The position numbers and the translations under genes were made by a program. The notes under the pieces were generated by a model. It ran no database searches. It was not told where the DNA came from and saw only the letters and a program-made list of their open reading frames with translations. This document shows, piece after piece, positions 1 through 4,632 of a DNA stretch of 8,078 nt. The stretch is from Desulfobacterales bacterium (GTDB lineage Bacteria; Desulfobacterota; Desulfobacteria; Desulfobacterales; JAFDCJ01): positions 2,981,175 to 2,989,252 of the forward strand of contig CP070771.1 of the NCBI GenBank assembly GCA_020345785.1, given 5' to 3'. Numbering within the stretch: position 1 is the stretch's first letter; every line of letters starts with the position of its first letter.

Positions 1-120
1 GGTTTTAGTGCCACCGAACTGTCTAAAAAGCTTGGCGTCTCGCAGCCCTCGGTCAGTATTTCGGTCAAACGCGGTGAGAAAATTGCAAAAGACGAGCAGA
101 TAGAGCTTGGAGAAGACTAG
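1..120 (+). CDS. C-terminal end of a probable REP-associated (IS200-like, Y1) transposase; start lies outside the window
   Basis: Reading from base 1 gives 39 residues and a TAG stop at 118-120. The segment contains a helix-turn-helix: SATELSKKLGVSQPSVS is an ELSKKLGVS first helix and turn followed by a QPSVSISVKRG recognition helix, and then a polar tail. From memory, this ending (LGVSQPxVSxSVKRGEKIA) is typical of the C-terminal HTH added to REP-associated tyrosine transposases in deltaproteobacteria. These process short palindromic repeats with an HUH-type catalytic tyrosine. The catalytic domain (HxH motif, tyrosine) lies upstream of the window and cannot be checked, so another HTH protein remains possible. 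Reading frame and stop are clear; the family name is an inference. Confidence 0.6.
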   Translation, partial: GFSATELSKKLGVSQPSVSISVKRGEKIAKDEQIELGED

Positions 121-145
121 AAAATTATAATTTTATGGGCGTCCT

Positions 146-166
146 TGAACTTCCTCTGAACTTCCT
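146..166 (+). repeat. Tandem direct repeat of TGAACTTCCT with an 11-base period
   Basis: TGAACTTCCT occurs exactly at 146-155 and again at 157-166, one base apart. A period of 11 bases puts both copies on the same face of the helix, which suits a tandem protein-binding site. It may equally be a chance duplication in the DNA behind the transposase gene. Confidence 0.4.
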
Positions 167-169
167 TAC

Positions 170-208
170 ACGTTTGACTCAAGTTTAATATTACTAAAGG
201 TCAAACGT
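170..208. repeat. Inverted repeat with perfect 9-base arms (ACGTTTGAC / GTCAAACGT)
   Basis: Arms 170-178 and 200-208 are perfectly complementary around a 21-base AT-rich centre that adds a weak inner TTTA/TAAA pairing. No T-run follows on the + strand, so it does not look like an intrinsic terminator. It lies 50 bases after the transposase-like stop. It could be a REP-like target, an element end, or an operator for the downstream operon; the sequence alone does not decide. Confidence 0.45.
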
Positions 209-341
209 AGACTTTATCCCTAGCCTGATTTTCTCAGATAGATCCGAGCGGGACGCAATGAATTTAAAATCATACGCATCCCTGATTGCATCATACCCTT
301 TCAGCCAAGCGATTCAGTTGCCGGTTATTGGTTTATCCTAA

Positions 342-350
342 TGATATTAT
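342..350 (+). promoter_or_regulatory. Possible extended -10 promoter (TGATATTAT) upstream of the kinase operon
   Basis: TG at 342-343, one base, then TATTAT at 345-350 fits the extended -10 form TGnTATAAT with one mismatch. No recognisable TTGACA-like -35 stands 16-18 bases upstream. Transcription from here would start near 357 and leave a leader of about 270 bases containing the hairpins at 417-471. In AT-rich DNA such boxes arise easily. Confidence 0.25.
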
Positions 351-416
351 GAGAAATATTTATTTGCTCCCCATCAACCGGATTTATAAAAAGAAATTAA
401 AGAATCCCCATGAATT

Positions 417-471
417 GCCGATAACTTTTTTGTGTCGGCGTCAGTATTATGATGAATAATACAAATTATTC
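417..471 (+). promoter_or_regulatory. Cluster of short hairpins, two of them mutually exclusive, in the kinase operon leader
   Basis: Three dyads are readable. GCCGA at 417-421 pairs with TCGGC at 435-439. GTATTAT at 444-450 pairs with ATAATAC at 456-462 across a 5-base loop. GAATAAT at 454-460 pairs with ATTATTC at 465-471 across a 4-base loop. The last two share bases 456-460, so only one can form at a time. The stems are AT-rich and weak. They may be a switchable leader, operator dyads, or coincidence in low-GC DNA. Confidence 0.3.
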
Positions 472-576
472 GGCTTTTGGTTTCGAAACGTATTTAAGGC
501 ATACCTGACGTTGTGCCTCTCATATGCATGATTCTTTGCACGCCATTTCACAATGATAAAAACATGTTGGAGTTTG

Positions 577-612
577 ATGTCATCCGAACATCACTCGTGC
601 GATCTGCTTTAA
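577..612 (+). CDS. Possible 11-codon leader ORF ahead of the kinase gene
   Basis: ATG at 577 opens an 11-codon frame (MSSEHHSCDLL) ending at TAA 610-612, 13 bases before the kinase start at 626. It has a Shine-Dalgarno-like TGGAG at 568-572, four bases before the ATG. The kinase gene itself has no visible Shine-Dalgarno sequence, so ribosomes finishing the leader might re-initiate on it. The peptide has no run of one amino acid that would suggest classical attenuation. It is too short for codon statistics and rests on start, ribosome site and spacing only. Confidence 0.25.
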   Translation: MSSEHHSCDLL

Positions 613-625
613 CTTTAATTTAAAA

Positions 626-1942
626 ATGGAAAATTCAATGCAGGAACCCGTTGCCAAATCTGAAGTGTCCGATACGCGTATAAAGCACAAAACCGCCGTT
701 CGCCAACATGCGAAAGTGCCGGTTGAAAATGGTCAAAAGGAGATCAATCTCCTGATTTCATCGTTGCCCACAATTTTAATCGGCCTGTCAAAGGACAATA
801 AGATTGTCCTCTGGAACTTACAGGCGGAAAAGGTGTTAGGCAAAAATCAATCTGAGGTGAAGGGTTTGCCGCTGGATCAGTGCGGCCTTGATTGGGAATG
901 GGATAAAATTGCCGACGGAATTTCTCAAAGCCGAACCGCCAGTCAACCAACGCGGGTGGACGATATTCGATACCAAAGATCGGATGGCGAAGAACGATAT
1001 CTGGGTATGACCATCAACCATTTAAATTGGGATGAAGAGTGCATTTTAGGATCCACCATCATCGGCGCGGATATTACGGATCGCAAAAAGCTGGAAACTC
1101 ATCTGCAGCAGTCACAAAAAATGGAGGCTATCGGACAACTGGCGGCAGGAATCGCCCATGAAATCAACACACCGACCCAATTTGTCGGTGACAATACCCG
1201 TTTCTTTCAGGATACCTTTAACGATCTGATCCAGATCATCAGAGAATATGAGAACCTGATTGCCAAAGCCAAATCGCAGTCTCTGACCGGAGGACTTATC
1301 GCAGCGGCTGAGAAGCGCATCGAAGATATCGACCTGCCATACCTTGAAGAGGAAATACCGGTCGCGCTCCAGCATACCCTCAAAGGTGTGGACCGCATTA
1401 CCAGGATCGTGCAGGCGATGAAAATCTTTTCTCACCCGGGGATGGCGGTTAAGGAACCTACCGATATCAACAAAGAAATTGAGAAAACGATTACCATCAC
1501 CCGCAACGAATGGAAATATGTCGCCGAAATGAAAACCGAATTTGATGCAACCCTTCCGCTGGTCCCATGTTATCGCGCTGAATTGAATCAAGTCATCTTG
1601 AATATGATCGTCAATGCGGCGCATGCCATAGCCGAGGTCAACAAGGACAATCCCTCGCAAAGAGGCACCATCCATATTCGCACCTATCATAAAGACAACT
1701 GGGCCAAAATTCGGATCAGCGATACCGGTGCCGGCATCCCCGAGGAAATCCGACATAAAATATTCGACCTTTTCTTTACCACCAAAGGACCCGGCAAGGG
1801 ATCGGGACAAGGGTTGTCCATCTCCCATTCCGTTATTGTTGAGAAACATAAGGGTACTCTGGATCTGGAGTCTCAGGTGGGGAAGGGAACGACCTTTATA
1901 ATAGGGCTTCCCCTGGAGGCAAATCCGGACGAAGATGAATGA
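626..1942 (+). CDS. Soluble PAS-domain sensor histidine kinase
   Basis: 438 residues with no signal peptide or membrane span, so it probably acts in the cytoplasm. A PAS domain (about 41-155) is followed by the dimerisation/phosphoacceptor helix with the H-box AAGIAHEINTP, phospho-His H178. After a long helical stretch comes the HATPase domain: N-box around N326/N330, G1 DTGAGIP (366-372), F-box FDLFFTTK, G2 GSGQGLS (392-398) and G3 GKGTTF (419-424). The catalytic motifs look intact. About 150 residues lie between the H-box and N-box, more than in the commonest kinases; the SHPG and RNEWKYVA motifs there recall a known HEINTP-type subfamily. The ligand sensed by the PAS domain cannot be read. 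ATG 626 gives the longest frame and ATG 638 is a possible alternative; neither has a clear Shine-Dalgarno sequence. The 3' end overlaps the next start by 8 bases, and the next two genes encode the likely partner receivers. Confidence 0.93.
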   Translation: MENSMQEPVAKSEVSDTRIKHKTAVRQHAKVPVENGQKEINLLISSLPTILIGLSKDNKIVLWNLQAEKVLGKNQSEVKGLPLDQCGLDWEWDKIADGISQSRTASQPTRVDDIRYQRSDGEERYLGMTINHLNWDEECILGSTIIGADITDRKKLETHLQQSQKMEAIGQLAAGIAHEINTPTQFVGDNTRFFQDTFNDLIQIIREYENLIAKAKSQSLTGGLIAAAEKRIEDIDLPYLEEEIPVALQHTLKGVDRITRIVQAMKIFSHPGMAVKEPTDINKEIEKTITITRNEWKYVAEMKTEFDATLPLVPCYRAELNQVILNMIVNAAHAIAEVNKDNPSQRGTIHIRTYHKDNWAKIRISDTGAGIPEEIRHKIFDLFFTTKGPGKGSGQGLSISHSVIVEKHKGTLDLESQVGKGTTFIIGLPLEANPDEDE

Positions 1943-3158
1943 AAAAATGAAAAAAAGGATCCTGTTTGTTGATGATGAGCCGATGGTCCTGAACGGCCTG
2001 CAGCGAACGCTCCGTAAAATGCGCCGCGAATGGGAAATGATGTTTACCTCCAGCGGTAAAGAGGCCCTGGAAATCCTTGACGCAAACCTGATGGATGTCA
2101 TTGTCACCGATTTAAAAATGCCGGAAATGGATGGAATCCAATTGCTCACCGAAATAAAAAAATGCCACCCCCATGTGGTACGCATCATTTTATCCGGGCA
2201 TGTTAAACATGATATGACGCTCCAATCTCTCCAAATCGCCCATCAGAGCCTCGCCAAACCCTGCGATGCGGAAATATTAAAGCAGACCCTGGCAAAGCTG
2301 TTTGCGCTTAAGGATATTTTGTCCGATGATTCCATCAAAAAGATTATCTCTCAAATCGAATCCCTACCCAGCATGCCTGCCATTTACACCCAGATTATTG
2401 AGGAGATGCAGTCGGAGGATCCTTCCATCAAAAAAGTGGCAGAGATTATCGCCCGGGATGTTAGTATGACGGCCAAAATATTGCAGGTTGTAAATTCGGT
2501 ATTTTTCGGACTTTCCCGCAAAATCAGCAGTACCCAGCAGGCCGTTATGCTTCTGGGGTTGGAAACCATTAAATCACTGGTACTTTCTGTTAAAATTTTT
2601 GCCGAATTCAGCCGGAAGAAATTTTCCTGGTTTAACATCGATGAACTTTTCAACCACAGCATGTCGGTCAGCTGCTACACCCAAGCCATTGTCAAGAATG
2701 AAAAAATGGATCGGGACCTCATCAGCAATTCTCTCATGGCCGGCTTGTTGCACGATTTAGGCAAACTCATACTGGCAACCAATTTCCAAAAACCCTATCG
2801 GCAGGTGCTGACTGAAGCGCATGATTCCGGTCATAATTTATGGGATCTGGAATATGAAACCTTCGGCACCAGTCACGCTGAAATCGGCGCATACTTAATG
2901 GGGCTTTGGAATCTGGAAAATCCGATCATCGAAGCCATCGCTTTTCATCACTGCCCGGCGAAAAGTATGGCTCGGAATATGGGCCTGTTGACGGCGGTGC
3001 ATGTTGGCGATGCATTGGACCGCGAAGAGCATCAGGCCGCGAATCAGGAGCCCGAGCTACAGTTTGATATCGAATATTTGGACAATCTGCGCGTCGCAAA
3101 TCGAATTCCGGAGTGGCGTCAGGTTTGCAGAGAGTTATACGAAAGGAACGCAGCATGA
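1935..3158 (+). CDS. Response regulator with HDOD output domain
   Basis: 407 residues. The N-terminal receiver (about 7-125) has the acidic pair D13/D14, phospho-acceptor D59 in VIVTDLKMP, switch residue S87 in ILSGH and the KP pair K108/P109, so it should be phosphorylatable. The C-terminal HDOD domain (about 135-345) starts with the signature LPSMP (144-148), contains LLHDLGKL (H273/D274) and ends near AIAFHHC (H338/H339). HDOD is a relative of HD hydrolases that generally serves in signalling; whether this copy is catalytic is unknown, because only part of the HD metal-ligand set is evident. ATG 1935 overlaps the kinase stop (8 bases) with only a weak GGACG upstream; ATG 1947 is an alternative start. 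The last bases overlap the next gene as ATGA. The probable phosphodonor is the upstream kinase. Confidence 0.92.
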   Translation: MNEKMKKRILFVDDEPMVLNGLQRTLRKMRREWEMMFTSSGKEALEILDANLMDVIVTDLKMPEMDGIQLLTEIKKCHPHVVRIILSGHVKHDMTLQSLQIAHQSLAKPCDAEILKQTLAKLFALKDILSDDSIKKIISQIESLPSMPAIYTQIIEEMQSEDPSIKKVAEIIARDVSMTAKILQVVNSVFFGLSRKISSTQQAVMLLGLETIKSLVLSVKIFAEFSRKKFSWFNIDELFNHSMSVSCYTQAIVKNEKMDRDLISNSLMAGLLHDLGKLILATNFQKPYRQVLTEAHDSGHNLWDLEYETFGTSHAEIGAYLMGLWNLENPIIEAIAFHHCPAKSMARNMGLLTAVHVGDALDREEHQAANQEPELQFDIEYLDNLRVANRIPEWRQVCRELYERNAA

Positions 3159-4294
3159 AAGACAAAGTTCTTTTGGTAGATGACGATGCCATGCTTCTGG
3201 CAGGCCTCAAGCGTCAGTTGCGAAACAATTTCCGCATTGAGACCGCCATCAGCGGCGAAGAGGCGATGAAAATGGTCAAGGAAAACGGACCGTATGCCGT
3301 GGTGGTTTCCGATTACATGATGCCGGGCATGAATGGTATTGAATTCCTGAGAAATGTTAAACAGACAAGTCCGGATACGATACGGATGATGTTGACCGGC
3401 TCAGCCGATATGTCCACCGCCATTAAAGCAGTGAACGAAGGCAGTATTTATAAATTTCATCCGAAACCCTGTCCTGCCAAAACCCTGGGCACTGCGATTC
3501 AAAGCGGAATTGACGCGTATCTGAAAGTGACAACCGACCAAACGCAGTTGAGAAAAGTTCAAAAATCACTGGCCAAAGCCAGCATGATCCAACAAAAACT
3601 GATGCCGAAATCCGACCCGCAGGTCGAGGGTTTCGACATCGCGGGCAAAAGTATCCCCTGCGATGAAACGGGCGGTGATTATTATGATTTTATAAATCCT
3701 GAAGAATGGGGCTGCAATAAAATGGGCATTGTTGTCGCCGATGTCATCGGACACGGCATATCAGCGGCCCTTCTGATGACATCCGTCCGCGCATTTTTCC
3801 GTGAGCGCATTCTCAGCCCGGGAAAGGGCGTTTCGATTGTTTCCGACATTAACAAACGTCTGGTGCAGGATATAGAAGAACTCAACCTGTTTATTACCAT
3901 GTTTTACAGTGAAATCGACCTTAAAGAAAAATGCTTCCGCTGGGTACATGCCGGCCATGAATCGGCGCTGCACTATGATCCCTTAAAAGATGAATTTGCC
4001 ACGCTCGGCGGCGAAGGTTTGCCCCTGGGAGTAATGGAAGAATGGGTTTACGAAGAATCTAAAAAAACACTCCGGCCGGGGCAGATAATTTTGATTGGAA
4101 CAGACGGCATCAAAGAAGCCTGCAATCCCGAAAATGAACATTTCGGCAATGAGCGGCTGCAGACGGTCATCCGCGACAATTACCAAAAACCAGCTAAAGG
4201 CATATTACACGAAGTGTTTGATACGCTGGCAAATTTCCGTCATACGGCGGAAAGAAAAGACGATGAGACATTGGTCGTCATAAAAGCTTTGTAG
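3155..4294 (+). CDS. Response regulator with PP2C-type (RsbU/SpoIIE-like) serine phosphatase domain
   Basis: 379 residues. The receiver (about 3-120) has D10/D11, phospho-acceptor D53 in VVSDYMMPG, T81 in LTGSA and K104/P105. A helical linker (about 125-150, ending IQQKLMP) leads to a PP2C/SpoIIE phosphatase domain (about 158-379). Likely metal ligands are present: D175 in GGDYYDF, D196 in VVADVIGHG, D317 in IGTDGIKEA and D369/D370 in KDDETLVV. It probably dephosphorylates a serine-phosphorylated partner such as an anti-sigma antagonist, but no such partner is encoded nearby. The start is ATG 3155, overlapping the upstream stop as ATGA, with AAAGGA at 3142-3147 seven bases away. The frame is open back to 3113, but the upstream residues duplicate the coding end of the HDOD gene and do not belong to the receiver fold. 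Confidence 0.92.
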   Translation: MKDKVLLVDDDAMLLAGLKRQLRNNFRIETAISGEEAMKMVKENGPYAVVVSDYMMPGMNGIEFLRNVKQTSPDTIRMMLTGSADMSTAIKAVNEGSIYKFHPKPCPAKTLGTAIQSGIDAYLKVTTDQTQLRKVQKSLAKASMIQQKLMPKSDPQVEGFDIAGKSIPCDETGGDYYDFINPEEWGCNKMGIVVADVIGHGISAALLMTSVRAFFRERILSPGKGVSIVSDINKRLVQDIEELNLFITMFYSEIDLKEKCFRWVHAGHESALHYDPLKDEFATLGGEGLPLGVMEEWVYEESKKTLRPGQIILIGTDGIKEACNPENEHFGNERLQTVIRDNYQKPAKGILHEVFDTLANFRHTAERKDDETLVVIKAL

Positions 4295-4407
4295 CTCCAT
4301 TCATATGCCACCGGCTAAGCCGCTGATAGCTGAAAAGTTTTTACCGTTACAGCGGGTGTATTTTTCGATGCGCAAACTTTAACGCTGCCGGTGGCATATG
4401 AATGGAG
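4295..4407. repeat. 113-base element bounded by perfect 21-base inverted repeats
   Basis: The left arm (4295-4315, beginning CTCCATTCATATGCC) is the exact reverse complement of the right arm (4387-4407). The 71-base interior adds smaller dyads: CGGC-TAA-GCCG at 4312-4322, AAAGTTT facing AAACTTT, and CAGCG facing CGCTG. It starts on the base after the TAG stop at 4292-4294. No clear target-site duplication is visible. No T-run follows directly, and the arms are longer and more exact than a terminator needs, so a dispersed palindromic repeat or a MITE-like element fits better. It could still shield the 3' end of the signalling mRNA. A transposase-like tail sits at the window start, but any link is speculative. 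Confidence 0.75.
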
Positions 4408-4414
4408 GTGGAAT

Positions 4415-4438
4415 AAATAATTTGGCTTATTTTTTTTT
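4415..4438 (+). terminator. Weak terminator-like site after the signalling operon
   Basis: AAATAA (4415-4420) can pair with TTATTT (4427-4432) around a 6-base loop, and an uninterrupted run of nine T covers 4430-4438. The stem is all AT and therefore weak alone; the long inverted repeat just upstream could help. It is the best candidate for ending the 626-4294 transcript. Confidence 0.35.
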
Positions 4439-4480
4439 AGATATCGTTTTGCCTGACGGCGCAGCAATCATTACACCATA

Positions 4481-4509
4481 TTGACAAAAACATTCACTTT
4501 CGCTAAATT
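4481..4509 (+). promoter_or_regulatory. Sigma-70-type promoter for the sigma-54 activator gene
   Basis: A perfect -35 TTGACA (4481-4486) is followed by a 17-base spacer and TAAATT (4504-4509), which matches four of six -10 positions. Transcription would start near 4515-4516, giving a leader of about 113 bases before ATG 4629. This is the best housekeeping-type promoter in the window. Confidence 0.6.
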
Positions 4510-4569
4510 TGCTCAGAAGAAGCAGCTTAATACCCATTGATTATCTACCGGAAAAACTGCCCCATTGGA

Positions 4570-4632
4570 ATGCAATCAAGGCCTGGTTCCTTGGACCAGG
4601 ATTTTTTCTTATTTGGTGAGCGCCTGCCATGA
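4570..4632 (+). CDS. Possible 20-codon leader ORF overlapping the activator start
   Basis: ATG 4570 opens 20 codons (MQSRPGSLDQDFFLFGERLP) that run through the terminator-like hairpin and stop at TGA 4630-4632, sharing ATGA with the activator start. That layout would allow ribosome movement to melt the hairpin and couple translation. Against it, the only Shine-Dalgarno-like bases (TTGGA) touch the start codon, so initiation would be poor. It may be a chance open frame. Confidence 0.2.
   Translation: MQSRPGSLDQDFFLFGERLP
4577..4607 (+). terminator. Intrinsic-terminator-like hairpin inside the activator leader, with a competing hairpin (possible attenuator)
   Basis: CCTGGT (4582-4587) pairs with ACCAGG (4595-4600) around a 7-base loop, followed by a T-rich tract (TTTTTT at 4602-4607). 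An alternative stem, CAAGG (4577-4581) with CCTTG (4589-4593), puts CCTGGT in its loop and excludes the terminator. The hairpin lies downstream of the promoter at 4481-4509 and 21 bases before the activator start. It therefore cannot serve the upstream operon alone and may set read-through into the activator gene. The stem is modest (6 pairs), so efficiency is uncertain. Confidence 0.5.

Larger units (their letters stand above)
121..625. other. AT-rich intergenic region with several inverted repeats and no convincing long gene
   Basis: These 505 bases separate the transposase-like tail from the signalling operon. No ORF of credible length or codon character is visible on either strand. The first 14 bases after the stop (121-134) form a perfect all-AT palindrome, aaaattataatttt. 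Further on lie an 11-base tandem repeat, a 9-base inverted repeat, a set of overlapping hairpins, a possible extended -10 box and a short leader ORF, each listed separately. The length and the amount of dyad symmetry suggest control of the downstream kinase operon, mobile-element debris, or both. Confidence 0.6.

Noticed and set aside
121..134. All-AT perfect palindrome as a terminator for the first gene
   Set aside because: With no G/C pairs and no loop, the RNA hairpin would be very weak, and no T-run follows.
536..563. Sigma-70 promoter TTTGCA-N16-TAAAAA just before the kinase gene
   Set aside because: Both boxes are poor, and a similar match is expected by chance in this AT-rich stretch.
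1112..2188. Long minus-strand open frame opposite the kinase gene
   Set aside because: It is antisense to a kinase with all its motifs in the other strand. The translation has no recognisable domain and crosses the gene junction.
3113..3154. Upstream start at ATG 3113 for the receiver-PP2C gene
   Set aside because: It would overlap the HDOD gene by 46 bases. ATG 3155 has AAAGGA at a proper distance, overlaps the stop as ATGA and begins directly at the receiver fold.
4614..4631. Further operator copy (TGGTGA-N6-GCCATG) at the activator start
   Set aside because: Only the left half resembles TGGTGC; the right half matches two of six positions. TGGTGAG is better explained as the ribosome site.
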